Shown here piece by piece: positions 50,129 through 60,413 of a stretch of 64,000 nt of DNA. The position numbers were made by a program, and so were the translations under genes. The DNA is taken from positions 364,044-428,043 of the forward strand of contig NZ_JAQSDA010000020.1 of assembly GCF_029945685.1 (NCBI RefSeq). The letters are read 5' to 3'. The stretch's first letter is position 1, and every line of letters begins with the position of its first letter. The DNA is from Polaromonas sp. (lineage in GTDB: Bacteria; Pseudomonadota; Gammaproteobacteria; Burkholderiales; Burkholderiaceae_C). The notes under the pieces are model-generated. The model was given only the letters and a program-made list of their open reading frames with translations. It had not been told where the DNA came from and did no database searches.

Positions 50129-51219
50129 CAGAAGTCAACAATTTCCACCCAGTTCGGGTTCTTGCCGACCGGCTGGCTCTTGCCCGCGCCGGGCAGGCCG
50201 GTGGCGCTGTCGATGGCATGCAGCGAAACGCTGTGCGAGTCCTGGCCGGCGGCAACCAGAAAGCGCCCTGTCGAATCGACGGCAAAGCCGCGCGGGGTTT
50301 TTTCGGTCGGCGTCTGGCCCACGACCTGCAGCAGTCCGGTGGCGGCATCGACCTTGAAGGTGGTCAGCGTGCTGGAGGTGCGCTCCGAGCCATAGAGGTA
50401 GTTGCCGCCAGGCGCGATCTGCAGGTCGGCCGCCCAGACCTTGCCGGCAAAGCCCGGCGGAACCACCGTGCTGCGCTGCAGGTGGCTCATGGCGCCTTTT
50501 GCCGCGTCGTAGGCGAACACGTCCACCCCGCCGTCGAGCTCGTTGATCAGGTAGGCGTGTTTTTGCGCCTTGTCCCACAGGAAATGGCGCGGCCCGGTTT
50601 TGGCCGGAGACACATTGACCAGGGGCGGATCATTGGCGCTCAGCGTGCCGCTGGCCGCATCAAAACGCCAGCTCGACAGGTTGTCGCCGCCCAGGCTGGT
50701 GGCAAACACATAACGGCCCGACGCGTCGGCGTGGATGGCATGCGCATTGGGCGCGGTGCGGACCAGCTGCTGCACCGCACCGACCAGGCCGTCATTGCCG
50801 ACACTGTTGACGGTAATCTTGTGGCCGCCGTAAGACGCCGCGAACAGCCACTTGCCGGTAGGGTCCAGGTCGATGTTGGCCATGCTGTCGGCCAGCGCCG
50901 CCTCACCCAGCTTTTTGAGCGCGCCCGTCGCCCCGTCGATCGCGAAGGTGATCACGCGAAACGGCTGCGAGCGGCTCGCCACGTAAAGGAATTTTCTGTC
51001 TTTGCTCACCACCATCGGCATGGCGACGCCGCCCACCGGCACCGTGGCCACCGGCTTGAGCTGGCCGGCCGCGTGGTCCAGCTGCAGCACCGAGATGTCC
51101 TGGCTGTCGGCGTTGGAGACGTACACCCAGGTGGCCGCGCTGCTGGCGCCCGTTGCCGCCGTGGCTGCCGCCAAGGCCGCGAGCGTCACGCCATGGCGAA
51201 TCGATGTTCCCTTGGTCAT
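50128..51219 (-). CDS. Exported lactonase, 7-bladed beta-propeller (6-phosphogluconolactonase-like)
   Basis: [54 protein letters not shown]. Confidence 0.85.
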   Translation of the reverse strand: MTKGTSIRHGVTLAALAAATAATGASSAATWVYVSNADSQDISVLQLDHAAGQLKPVATVPVGGVAMPMVVSKDRKFLYVASRSQPFRVITFAIDGATGALKKLGEAALADSMANIDLDPTGKWLFAASYGGHKITVNSVGNDGLVGAVQQLVRTAPNAHAIHADASGRYVFATSLGGDNLSSWRFDAASGTLSANDPPLVNVSPAKTGPRHFLWDKAQKHAYLINELDGGVDVFAYDAAKGAMSHLQRSTVVPPGFAGKVWAADLQIAPGGNYLYGSERTSSTLTTFKVDAATGLLQVVGQTPTEKTPRGFAVDSTGRFLVAAGQDSHSVSLHAIDSATGLPGAGKSQPVGKNPNWVEIVDF

Positions 51220-51324
51220 GGAAGTCTCCTTGTTATTGCGGAAAACGCCTGCTTTGCCGACGGGCCAGGGCCGCCGGCAGCGCGGATGCTCTGGGGTACG
51301 CAGGCGGCAGCCATCTTGCCCACC

Positions 51325-52608
51325 TCAGACGCCCACCAGGCGCGGCAGCCACAGCGACAGTGCGGGCACGTAGGTCACGATGCCCAGCACCACCACCAGC
51401 AGCGCAAAAAACGGCATCAGCGCGCGCACGACTTTTTCGATGGGCAGCTTGCCCACGGCACTGCCGACAAACAGCACGGTGCCTACCGGCGGCGTGATCA
51501 GGCCGATGCCGAGGTTGACGATCATGATCATGCCAAAATGCACCGGGTCCACGCCGACAGCCGTCACCACCGGTAGCAGGATGGGCGTGAGGATCAGGAT
51601 CAGCGCCGCCATGTCCATCAGCGTGCCCAGCACCAGCAGCATGAAGTTGATGGCCAGCAGGATCAGGTAGCGGTTGTCGGTCATCGAGGTCAGCAAGGCG
51701 GTGACCTTCAGCGGGATCTGCATCAACGTCATGATGTAGCCGAAGGCCGCCGCAAAGCCGATCAGGATCATCACGATGGACACCGTTTTCACGGTGCGGT
51801 GCATCAGCCTGGGCAGGTCGTTCCACTTGTAGTCGCGGTAGATGAACATGGTCACGAAAAATGCCCAGAGCACGGCGATCGAGGCCGACTCGGTGGCCGT
51901 GAACACGCCCGACAGAATGCCGCCCAGAATGATGACCATGGTCATCAGGCCCCAGAGGGCGTCGGCGCAGATGCGCAGCGCCTGCTTCAGCGGAATCGCA
52001 TGCCCCTTGGGAAAGTTGCGCTTGCGCGCGATGTAAAGGCAATAGGTCGCCAGCGTCAGGCCCAGCAGCAGGCCCGGCAATACGCCAGCCATGAACAGCG
52101 CGGCCACCGAGATGGAGCCACCGGCGGCCATGGAGTAAATGACCGCGTTGTGGCTGGGCGGAATCAGCGTCGCCTGGATGGAGCCGCTGACCGTCAACGC
52201 GGTCGAGAAGTCGCGCGGATAGCCCTTTCGGACCATCTCGGGAATCATCACCGAGCCGATGGACGCCGTGTCGGCGACCGACGAGCCGGAGATGGCACCA
52301 AAAAAGGTGGACGCCAGGATGTTGACCAGCGACAGCCCGCCGCGCACAAACCCCACCAGCACGCTGGCAAAGGCCACCAGGCGGCGCGACATGCCGCCTT
52401 CGGCCATGATGGCGCCGGCCAGCACGAAGAAGGGGATGGCCAGCAGCGAGAACTTGTTGACGCCGCTGGCGATCTGGATCATGACCGCGTCCAGCGGCAG
52501 CTCTATCCACACCGCGCCGATCAGGGCGGCCAGGCCCAGGGAATAGGCGACCGGCATGCCGATCAGGATCAGCACGATGAAACTTCCGAGTAAAACGAGT
52601 GCGTCCAT
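51325..52608 (-). CDS. TRAP transporter large permease (DctM)
   Basis: GMPVAYSLGLAALIGAVWIELPLDAVMIQIASGVNKFSLLAIPFFVLAGAIMAEGGMSRRL. Confidence 0.92.
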   Translation of the reverse strand: MDALVLLGSFIVLILIGMPVAYSLGLAALIGAVWIELPLDAVMIQIASGVNKFSLLAIPFFVLAGAIMAEGGMSRRLVAFASVLVGFVRGGLSLVNILASTFFGAISGSSVADTASIGSVMIPEMVRKGYPRDFSTALTVSGSIQATLIPPSHNAVIYSMAAGGSISVAALFMAGVLPGLLLGLTLATYCLYIARKRNFPKGHAIPLKQALRICADALWGLMTMVIILGGILSGVFTATESASIAVLWAFFVTMFIYRDYKWNDLPRLMHRTVKTVSIVMILIGFAAAFGYIMTLMQIPLKVTALLTSMTDNRYLILLAINFMLLVLGTLMDMAALILILTPILLPVVTAVGVDPVHFGMIMIVNLGIGLITPPVGTVLFVGSAVGKLPIEKVVRALMPFFALLVVVLGIVTYVPALSLWLPRLVGV

Positions 52609-52610
52609 GG

Positions 52611-53141
52611 TCAGGCCTCCGCCGCAGAGTCATCCACCTGGTGGTCGAAACGCACCACGGCGCGCCCATGCTGGGCGCCGAGAAAGAGCTTCTCGAGCAC
52701 AAACACCAGCGTGCACAGGCCACCCAGCGGCAGCGGCGCGTAGGTCAGGCCCACCGGAATCGACGGAATCGCCGCCAGCGACTGGCTCATGGTTTCCATC
52801 GAGAGCTTGAAGCCCCAGATGATCATGAAGAGGCTGGCGAGGATCATCAGCAGATCGACCACCACCGAAAAAACCTTCTGCAGTTCCGGCGGCAGCCGGT
52901 CGGTGACCATGCCGACGGCAATGTGGGCGCCGGCACGGTAACCGGCGGCCGCACCGATGAAAGTGAACACCACCATCAGCAAAATGGCAATCGGCTCGGG
53001 CCACTGCGCGCCGTAACCGAGCACATAGCGGGCAAACACGCCCACCGGAATGATGAGGCTCATGGCCACGATGGACAGGCCGGCGACCCAGATGCAGGCC
53101 AGGTACAGCCCGTCGATGGCTCGTTGAAGGGTGTGGATCAT
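52611..53141 (-). CDS. TRAP transporter small permease (DctQ)
   Basis: VGVFARYVLGYGAQWPEPIAILLMVVFTFIGAAAGYRAGAHIAVGMV. Confidence 0.9.
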   Translation of the reverse strand: MIHTLQRAIDGLYLACIWVAGLSIVAMSLIIPVGVFARYVLGYGAQWPEPIAILLMVVFTFIGAAAGYRAGAHIAVGMVTDRLPPELQKVFSVVVDLLMILASLFMIIWGFKLSMETMSQSLAAIPSIPVGLTYAPLPLGGLCTLVFVLEKLFLGAQHGRAVVRFDHQVDDSAAEA

Positions 53142-53295
53142 GTTGGTTTTCTCATGCCCGCCGGCCGGCCCTCGGGTGGACCGGCTTGCGCGCCTTGTTC
53201 ATGACGCTGCCGCGGCAGCGCCGGGGGACGCAGAGAGCCGGCCCGCGCCGCTTCCTGCCTCCAGCTTCGTTCTTCTGCTTTTTACTCGCTGCTTC

Positions 53296-54279
53296 TTACT
53301 TGACGTCGGCGATACGCTTCATCAGGTCGGCGTACGGCGCGCCGTACTTGGCACGCACCGGTGCGGTGGCGTCAAAAAACAGCTTCTGGTCGACCTCGGT
53401 GAACTGCACGCCGGCGGCCTTGAGCTTGACCGTGTAGTCGGCCACGCTCTTGTCCCACAGCACGCGCTGCTCGAACTGCGCTTCGCGGCCAAACTTCTTG
53501 ACCAGCGCCTGCTCGTCCTTGCTCAGCTTGTCCCAGGTCACCCTGGACATCACCAGCATTTCGGGAATGATCAGGTGGTTGGTCTGGGCGTAGTACTTGG
53601 TGCCGGTGGTGTAGTGGTTGGAGGTGAACAGGCTGGGCGGGTTGTTCTCGGCACCGTCGATGACGCCGGTCTGCAGCGCGCTGAAGACCTCGCCGTAACC
53701 CATGGAGATGCCATTGCCGCCCATGGCGTTCATGGTGTCGACAAACAGCGGGTTGCCCATCATGCGGACTTTCACGCCCTTGAGGTCGGCCGGGGTCTTG
53801 ACCGGCTTCTTGGTGTACAGGTGGCGCGAGCCGCCGTCCATCCAGGCCAGCGCCACCATGCGGGTCGGGCCATTGGACACCTTGTCGAGGATTTCCTGGC
53901 CGATGGGGCCGTCGATCACGGCGCGCATGTGGGCTTCGTTGCGGAACACGAAGGGCATGTTGAAGACATTGACGTCGGGCACCACGGCACCGACAGGGCC
54001 CAGCGAGGTGCGCAGGATGTTGATGGCGCCGATCTGGGTCTGCTCGATCATGGTTTTTTCGTCACCCAGCACGCTGCCGGGGTACATCTGCATCCTGAAC
54101 TTGCCCTTGGTGGCCGCCTCAAGCTTTTTGCCCAGGTTTTCGGTGGCCACCACGGTCGGGTAGCCGGCCGGGTGCACGTCCGCGGCCTTGAGGACGGTTT
54201 GCGCCTGCGCGGCCAGCGGCAAGGCGAAAGTGGCAGCGGCCAATGCCGCCGAGGCGATGATTTGTCTGCGGAAAGTCAT
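53296..54279 (-). CDS. TRAP transporter substrate-binding protein (DctP)
   Basis: TVLKAADVHPAGYPTVVATENLGKKLEAATKGKFRMQMYPGSVLGDEKTMIEQTQIGAI. Confidence 0.92.
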   Translation of the reverse strand: MTFRRQIIASAALAAATFALPLAAQAQTVLKAADVHPAGYPTVVATENLGKKLEAATKGKFRMQMYPGSVLGDEKTMIEQTQIGAINILRTSLGPVGAVVPDVNVFNMPFVFRNEAHMRAVIDGPIGQEILDKVSNGPTRMVALAWMDGGSRHLYTKKPVKTPADLKGVKVRMMGNPLFVDTMNAMGGNGISMGYGEVFSALQTGVIDGAENNPPSLFTSNHYTTGTKYYAQTNHLIIPEMLVMSRVTWDKLSKDEQALVKKFGREAQFEQRVLWDKSVADYTVKLKAAGVQFTEVDQKLFFDATAPVRAKYGAPYADLMKRIADVK

Positions 54280-54404
54280 GGTTGTCTCCTTGTAGGAATG
54301 GTTATGAATGACGGAAGGGAACAGGAAAAAACGTCGGCCTGGCCGGGCGCTCGCTGCTTGCGTTGCGGCAGTCCACCGGGAGTACGGCGCCGGTGCTCAT
54401 GGCA

Positions 54405-55214
54405 TCAATCGGCAAACGGGCCGGCTTTGACAAAACCGCCGCCTTGGAACTGCACCGCCGGGTCGCCGAGGTCGGGGGCCGGGGTGCGGGCGTACACCGC
54501 CTCCCGGAAGATGTCCGAGCTGTCCCGCGGCGCGTAACCAATGTGACGCGCGCGGCTGTTGTCCCACCAGGTGACGGCGTTGTCGGACATGCCGAACACA
54601 ATGCTGTGCCCGAGCACCGGGGTGGTCAGGCAGGCGGTGATCAGGCGGTGCAGGTCGTCGAAACTCAGCCAGGTCGCCAGCATGCGCCGGTCTTTCGGCT
54701 CGGGAAAGGAGGAGCCGATGCGTACACAGGCCGTTTCGATGCCGTAGCGGTCAAAGTAGAAACGCGACAGGTCTTCGCCAAAAGCCTTGCTGACGCCATA
54801 CAGGCCGTCCGGTCTGGCCGGCGCATCGGCATCGATGGTTTCGCTCTGGCGATAAAAGCCAGTGACATGGTTGGAGCTGGCAAACACCACGCGCTTGACG
54901 CCGTGTTTGCGCGCCGCTTCATACAGGTTGTACAGGCCCAGGATGTTGGCCTGCAGGATGGGCCCGAACGGACCTTCGACCGACACGCCGCCCAGATGCA
55001 CGATGGCCTGCACGCCCTGGACCATGGCGTCGACGGCCGCGGCATCGGCCAGATCGGCCAGCACCACCTCTTCCTCCGCGCCGGCAGCGCCGAAGTCCAA
55101 ACGGTCCGACAGGCGCAACACACTGCAGTTGGCTTTCAGGCGGCCCCGCAAGGCCTGGCCCAGCCCGCCGGCGGCGCCGGTGAGCAGCAGTTTTTCGTGA
55201 GCCCGGATGGTCAT
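54405..55214 (-). CDS. udh: NAD-dependent epimerase/dehydratase, probable uronate dehydrogenase
   Basis: KLLLTGAAGGLGQALRGRL...IVHLGGVSVEGPFGPILQANILGLYNLYEAARKHGVKRVVFASSNHVTGFY...YGVSKAFGED. Confidence 0.85.
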   Translation of the reverse strand: MTIRAHEKLLLTGAAGGLGQALRGRLKANCSVLRLSDRLDFGAAGAEEEVVLADLADAAAVDAMVQGVQAIVHLGGVSVEGPFGPILQANILGLYNLYEAARKHGVKRVVFASSNHVTGFYRQSETIDADAPARPDGLYGVSKAFGEDLSRFYFDRYGIETACVRIGSSFPEPKDRRMLATWLSFDDLHRLITACLTTPVLGHSIVFGMSDNAVTWWDNSRARHIGYAPRDSSDIFREAVYARTPAPDLGDPAVQFQGGGFVKAGPFAD

Positions 55215-55330
55215 GCTTGTCTCTGGTTGAAAATGGAGGGTGACAAACGCTGGTCAAACGCTGATCAAACGCTGGACTTTTGCATCAGGTTTGCTAAAGT
55301 GGCTTCAATTCAATAAGATATCAGTTATAC

Positions 55331-55345
55331 GTTGTCTGATGACTA
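55331..55345. promoter_or_regulatory. Candidate GntR operator, copy 1 (udh / regulator intergenic)
   Basis: GTTGTCTGATGACTA; shared motif with 56266-56280; outer inverted arms GTTGTCT...AGACAAC to 55365. Confidence 0.5.
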
Positions 55346-55423
55346 AGAATTTTTAATGAGACAACATCCCCTGTCAAGTGTTTTCTGGTCCGATCAAGGC
55401 AAACCCCTACCCGAGCAAACCCG

Positions 55424-56197
55424 ATGGAATCGAACGTAACGGCCACCCCTCTTGACGACGCACCGCGTGTGCGCCGCCCGCGCGGCCTGGTCACCGAAAT
55501 TGTTGAAAGCCTGGCGGCCAGCATCCGTGCGGGGCAGCTCCTGCCCGGCGACAAACTGCCCACCGAGGCCGAAATCATGGCCCGTTTCGATGTGAGCCGG
55601 ACGGTGGTGCGTGAGTCGATTTCCAAACTGCAGGCCTCCGGCCTGGTGGAAACGCGCCACGGCATTGGTACCTTTGTGATCGAAAACCGCGACGCCGGCA
55701 ACTTCAAAATTGCCGCGGCCGACTTCGCCACGGTGGCCGATGTCATTTCTGTGCTGGAGTTGCGCATCAGCCTGGAAACCGAGGCGGCCGGCCTCGCTGC
55801 CCAGAGGAGAAGCACCGAAAACCTCGAGGCCATGGCCACGGCGCTGCGGGCCTTCCAGGACTCGATCCACGCGGATTCCGACGCCGTTCCGCCGGACTTC
55901 CAGTTCCACATGGAGGTGGCGCGCGCCACCGGCAACCGCCACTTTGCCGACCTCATGACCTACCTGGGCACCATGATCATTCCGCGCACCCGCGTGAACA
56001 CGCCGCAAAGCGCGCCCGAAGGCCGCTTGAGTTATTTGCAGCGCGTCAACGGCGAGCACGAAAGCATTTACAACGCCATTCGCAGCCAGGATGCCGACGC
56101 CGCCCGCGCCGCCATGCGCACCCACCTCTCGAACAGCCGGGAGCGGCTGCGCAAAGGCCAGGCCGCCGAGCCGGCCAGCCCTCCGGCGACGAGCTGA
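55424..56197 (+). CDS. GntR/FadR (FCD) family transcriptional regulator
   Basis: GLVTEIVESLAASIRAGQLLPGDKLPTEAEIMARFDVSRTVVRESISKLQASGLVETRHGIGTFV. Confidence 0.92.
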   Translation: MESNVTATPLDDAPRVRRPRGLVTEIVESLAASIRAGQLLPGDKLPTEAEIMARFDVSRTVVRESISKLQASGLVETRHGIGTFVIENRDAGNFKIAAADFATVADVISVLELRISLETEAAGLAAQRRSTENLEAMATALRAFQDSIHADSDAVPPDFQFHMEVARATGNRHFADLMTYLGTMIIPRTRVNTPQSAPEGRLSYLQRVNGEHESIYNAIRSQDADAARAAMRTHLSNSRERLRKGQAAEPASPPATS

Positions 56198-56265
56198 GCT
56201 GCGCTGAACGGGCGGGCTGGCGGCGGCCGAATCAGGGAATTCCCCGAGAGGAAGAAGTTTTCCGT

Positions 56266-56280
56266 GTTGTACGATGACTG
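56266..56280. promoter_or_regulatory. Candidate GntR operator, copy 2 (gudD promoter)
   Basis: GTTGTACGATGACTG. Confidence 0.5.
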
Positions 56281-56316
56281 ATCTTTAAATTGACTCATCG
56301 ACCCATTTCTGCCTCT

Positions 56317-57675
56317 ATGCCTGACGCCCGCTCCTTCTCCCCGGCAGCTTCGCAAACGCCGCGCATCACCCGCCTGCAAGTCATTCCGGTCGCCGGCCAT
56401 GACAGCATGCTGCTCAACCTGAGTGGCGCACACGGACCGTTTTTCACGCGCAACCTGCTGCTGCTGACCGACAGCGAAGGCCGCATGGGTGTCGGCGAGG
56501 TGCCGGGCGGCGAGAAAATCCGCAGCACGCTGGAGGATGCGCGTGCACTGGTCGAAGGCCAGTCCCTGGGCCACTGGAACCAGGTCCTGGACAGCCTGCG
56601 CACGCAATTTTCCGGGCGCGACAGCGGTGGCCGCGGCAACCAGACCTTTGACCTTCGCGTGGCCATCCACGCGGTGACCGCCGTGGAAAGCGCCCTGCTC
56701 GACCTGCTGGGCCAGTTTCTCGGCGTGCCGGTGGCAGCCCTGCTGGGCGAAGGCCAGCAACGCGATTCCGTCGCCATGCTGGGCTACCTGTTTTACATTG
56801 CCGACCGCCGGCAAACCAGGCTGGCCTACCGCAGCGAGCCGGACGCGGGCGACGACTGGCTACGGCTGCGCCATGAGCCCGCGATGGACGCCCGGGCCGT
56901 GGTGCGGCTGGCCGAAGCGGCGCACCAGCGTTACGGCTTCAAGGACTTCAAACTCAAGGGCGGCGTGCTGCGCGGCGAGGAAGAAATCGAGGCCATCATT
57001 GCGCTGTCGGAGCGCTTCCCCGACGCGCGTATCACGCTGGACCCGAATGGCGGCTGGCTGCTGGAAGACGCGGTGCGTCTGTGCCGCGACCGGCAGCGGG
57101 AACTGGCCTACGCCGAAGACCCCTGCGGCGCCGAAGGTGTTTTCTCCGGCCGTGAAGTGATGGCGGAGTTTCGCCGCGCCACCGGCCTGAAAACAGCGAC
57201 CAACATGATCGCAACGGACTGGCGCGAACTTGCGCACGCGGTCACCCTGCAGGCCGTCGACATTCCGCTGGCCGACCCGCACTTCTGGACCATGCAGGGC
57301 TCGGTGCGGGTGGCACAGATGTGCCAGACCTGGGCCCTGACCTGGGGCTCCCACTCCAACAACCATTTCGATGTGTCGCTGGCCATGTTCACCCACGTCG
57401 CGGCGGCTGCACCGGGCAAGGTCACCGCGATCGACACCCACTGGATCTGGCAGGACGGCCAGCGCCTGACAAAAAAATCTCTGCAGATCGTGGACGGCAG
57501 CGTGGCCGTACCCAAAACGCCCGGCCTGGGCGTGGAACTCGACATGGCGGAGGTTGAAAAGGCCCACCAGCTTTACCTGCAGCACGGCCTGGGCGCGCGC
57601 GACGATGCCATCGCCATGCAGTACCTGCTGCCCAACTGGACCTTCAACCCCAAGATGCCCTGCATGGTCCGGTAA
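56317..57675 (+). CDS. gudD: Glucarate dehydratase
   Basis: [59 protein letters not shown]; enolase-superfamily [17 protein letters not shown]. Confidence 0.93.
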   Translation: MPDARSFSPAASQTPRITRLQVIPVAGHDSMLLNLSGAHGPFFTRNLLLLTDSEGRMGVGEVPGGEKIRSTLEDARALVEGQSLGHWNQVLDSLRTQFSGRDSGGRGNQTFDLRVAIHAVTAVESALLDLLGQFLGVPVAALLGEGQQRDSVAMLGYLFYIADRRQTRLAYRSEPDAGDDWLRLRHEPAMDARAVVRLAEAAHQRYGFKDFKLKGGVLRGEEEIEAIIALSERFPDARITLDPNGGWLLEDAVRLCRDRQRELAYAEDPCGAEGVFSGREVMAEFRRATGLKTATNMIATDWRELAHAVTLQAVDIPLADPHFWTMQGSVRVAQMCQTWALTWGSHSNNHFDVSLAMFTHVAAAAPGKVTAIDTHWIWQDGQRLTKKSLQIVDGSVAVPKTPGLGVELDMAEVEKAHQLYLQHGLGARDDAIAMQYLLPNWTFNPKMPCMVR

Positions 57676-57728
57676 TTTTCCGCTCTGAATTCCGCACTGA
57701 TTTTCATCACCATAAAAAGGAGACAAAC

Positions 57729-58715
57729 ATGAAACGCCGCTCATTGATTCAAACCGCCCTGGCCACGGCCGCACTTCTCCCCCTTTTTGGCTCCGCCGTC
57801 GGGTGGGCCCAGGACAAATGGCCGTCCAAGCCCATCAGCTACATCGTGCCCTTCCCGGCCGGTGGCACGACCGACATCCTCGGGCGGCTGATCGGCCAGA
57901 AGCTGGGCGCGGCGCTGGGGACGACCATCGTGATCGAGAACAAGGGCGGTGCCGGCGGCAGCGTCGGTTCGGAAATTGCCGCGCGCGCACCGGCCGACGG
58001 CTACACCATGCTGGGCGGCACCATCAGCTCGCATGCCATCAATGTGAGCCTGTACCCCAAGCTCGGCTACGACCCGATCAAGTCCTTTTCACCGGTGGTG
58101 CTGATCGGCTCGAACCCGGTGGTGCTGATCGTCAAGGCGGACAGTCCCTACAAGACCTTGCAGGACGTGTTGGCTGCGGCGAAAGCCAAACCGAAAACCA
58201 TTTCGTCGGCATCGGCCGGCAACGGCACCTCGCAGCACATGACGCTGGAGCTGCTGGGCTTCAAGTCGGGCACGCAGTTCGTCCATGTACCGTACAAGGG
58301 CAGCGGCCCGGCCATCCAGGACGTGATTGGCGGCCAGGTCGACATGATGTTTGACACCACGGTGGTTGCCGGCCCGCACATCCAGAGCGGCAAGGTACGC
58401 GCCATCGCCGTGAGTTCGGCCAAACGCCTGGAGTCGCTGCCCAACGTGCCAACCATTGCCGAGTCGGGCGTGCCCGGCTTCGAGGTGGTGTCCTGGCAAG
58501 GCATTTTTGTGCCGGCCGGCACCCCCAAACCCATCATCGAACGGTTGCACGCGGAGATCATGAAGATCCTGCAGATCCCTGAAATGCAGGACCGGCTCAA
58601 AAGCCTGGGCATGCAGCCTTCCAGCATGACACCCGATCAGGTGGCCGCCTTCCAGAAGGCCGAAGTCGAGAAGTGGGCGCAAGTCATCAAGGCCGCCGGC
58701 ATCAAGCTTGAGTAA
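57729..58715 (+). CDS. Tripartite tricarboxylate transporter substrate-binding protein (Bug family)
   Basis: WPSKPISYIVPFPAGGTTDILGRLIGQKLGAALGTTIVIENKGGAGGSVGSE. Confidence 0.92.
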   Translation: MKRRSLIQTALATAALLPLFGSAVGWAQDKWPSKPISYIVPFPAGGTTDILGRLIGQKLGAALGTTIVIENKGGAGGSVGSEIAARAPADGYTMLGGTISSHAINVSLYPKLGYDPIKSFSPVVLIGSNPVVLIVKADSPYKTLQDVLAAAKAKPKTISSASAGNGTSQHMTLELLGFKSGTQFVHVPYKGSGPAIQDVIGGQVDMMFDTTVVAGPHIQSGKVRAIAVSSAKRLESLPNVPTIAESGVPGFEVVSWQGIFVPAGTPKPIIERLHAEIMKILQIPEMQDRLKSLGMQPSSMTPDQVAAFQKAEVEKWAQVIKAAGIKLE

Positions 58716-59748
58716 CAGCGGCGCGTCCAGAATGCGTGTGGGTGTCGTGGGCGCAGGCCAGGCCTGCGCTCCCCACTTGCAAAGCCTGCAGGACCTGCAG
58801 GCCGAGCTGGAGCTGGCCTGGGTCATAGGCCGCGATGCGGAGCGCTTGGCTGCGCTGGAGCTGCCCGTCGGCACGCGCACCAGCACGCGGCTGGAAGACC
58901 TGCTGGAAGACAAAACCGTGCGGGCGGTGCTGGTGTTGACACCACCGAACACCCACCTGGACATCGTGCGGCGAGTGGCCGGGGCCGGCAAACATGTGCT
59001 AGTGGAAAAACCGCTGGAAGTCAGCCTGGACAAGGCGCAGCAACTGGTGGAAAGCTGCGAGCGCGAGGGCGTGAAGCTGGCCGTGATGCTGCAGCACAGG
59101 ATGCGCGAGGCCGCCCGTGCGCTGGCGCAACTGGTTGCCGGCGGCACGCTGGGAGAGCTGGTCAGCGCATCAGCCAGCGTGCGCTGGTGGCGCCCGCAGG
59201 CTTATTACGACGAACCCGGCCGCGGCACGCTGGCGCGCGACGGCGGCGGCGTGCTGATGACCCAGGCTATCCACACGCTGGACCTGCTGCTGTGCCTGAC
59301 CGGCATGCCCGACACGGTGAACGCCATGGCCAGCACCAGCGCCATGCACCGCATGGAATGTGAAGACACGGTTGCCGCCGTGCTGCACTACCCGAACGGC
59401 GCCATAGGCAGCATGGACGCGACCACCGCGGCTTACCCGGGGTTCCCCGAGCGGATCTCACTGAACTTCACCAAGGGCTCGGCCACGCTCGAAGCCGGGG
59501 AGTTTCACGCCGAATTGCTGGACGGCCGGACATTCCATGCCGGCACGCGGCAGGCGTCGGGTTCCGGCGCGAACATGATGGCCTTCGACCACCAGGCTCA
59601 CCGCGCGGTGCTGCAGGATTTTGTGGCAGCGATCCGCAACCACACCGAGCCCGCCGTCACCGGTCGCTCGGCCCTGCAGGTGCACCGGCTGATTGCGGCC
59701 ATGATGGCGTCGTCTGGCAGCGGCGCCACCGTATCGCCGACGGCCTGA
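58708..59748 (+). CDS. Gfo/Idh/MocA family oxidoreductase
   Basis: MRVGVVGAGQACAPHLQSLQDLQ...VLTPPNTHLDIVRRVAGAGKHVLVEKPLEVSLDKAQQLVE. Confidence 0.9.
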   Translation: MSNSGASRMRVGVVGAGQACAPHLQSLQDLQAELELAWVIGRDAERLAALELPVGTRTSTRLEDLLEDKTVRAVLVLTPPNTHLDIVRRVAGAGKHVLVEKPLEVSLDKAQQLVESCEREGVKLAVMLQHRMREAARALAQLVAGGTLGELVSASASVRWWRPQAYYDEPGRGTLARDGGGVLMTQAIHTLDLLLCLTGMPDTVNAMASTSAMHRMECEDTVAAVLHYPNGAIGSMDATTAAYPGFPERISLNFTKGSATLEAGEFHAELLDGRTFHAGTRQASGSGANMMAFDHQAHRAVLQDFVAAIRNHTEPAVTGRSALQVHRLIAAMMASSGSGATVSPTA

Positions 59749-59777
59749 AGCCGGCTCTTTCGGCTACGCTTGGGGCC

Positions 59778-60413
59778 ATGACCCCCACCCCCACGCCCTC
59801 CCCCCCGCCGGCACCGCTGCACTTCTACTTCGACTTCATCTCGCCCTTCGGCTACTTCGCATCACTGCGCATCGAGCCGCTGGCGGCGCGGCACGGCCGC
59901 AGCGTCGAATGGCGCGCCATGCTGCTGGGCGTGTCGGTGCTGAAGGTCATGGGATTGAAGTCGCTGCTCGACACGCCGCTCAAGGGCGACTACATCCGCC
60001 GCGACGCGAAACGCTACATGCGCCGCCACGGCCTGGAGGTGAAACGCGATCTGGACGATGCGGTGATGGACCCGCGCGCTGCGGGCCGCGCTTTCTACTG
60101 GGTCAAGCACCACCACCCGGCCCTGGCCGCGCCGCTGGCCCACGCGATTTACCACGCCTACTGGGCCGAAGGCCGGGACCTGTCCACCGCGGAGGCGGTG
60201 GCGGCCATAGCCCTGCCTGAGGGCCTGGACGCGCAGCGCCTGCGCGAAGGCATAGCGAGCGAGGAGGCCAGGCAGTGGCTGCGCAGTGCCGTCGAAGCCT
60301 CGCTGCAAGCCGGCATTTTCGGCTCGCCCACCGTGGTGGTGGATGGCGAGCCCTTCTGGGGTGTGGAAACCCTGGGGCTGGTGGAAGAGTGGCTGGACAG
60401 CGGCGGCTGGTAA
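59778..60413 (+). CDS. 2-hydroxychromene-2-carboxylate isomerase-like (DsbA-fold)
   Basis: PLHFYFDFISPFGYFASLRIEPLAARHGRSVEWRAMLLGVSVLKVMGLKSLLDTPLKGDYIRRDAKRY...FGSPTVVVDGEPFWGVETL. Confidence 0.9.
   Translation: MTPTPTPSPPPAPLHFYFDFISPFGYFASLRIEPLAARHGRSVEWRAMLLGVSVLKVMGLKSLLDTPLKGDYIRRDAKRYMRRHGLEVKRDLDDAVMDPRAAGRAFYWVKHHHPALAAPLAHAIYHAYWAEGRDLSTAEAVAAIALPEGLDAQRLREGIASEEARQWLRSAVEASLQAGIFGSPTVVVDGEPFWGVETLGLVEEWLDSGGW

Noticed and set aside
48464-50395. 643 aa plus-strand ORF opposite garD
   Set aside because: Shadow ORF; garD on the minus strand has clear family motifs.
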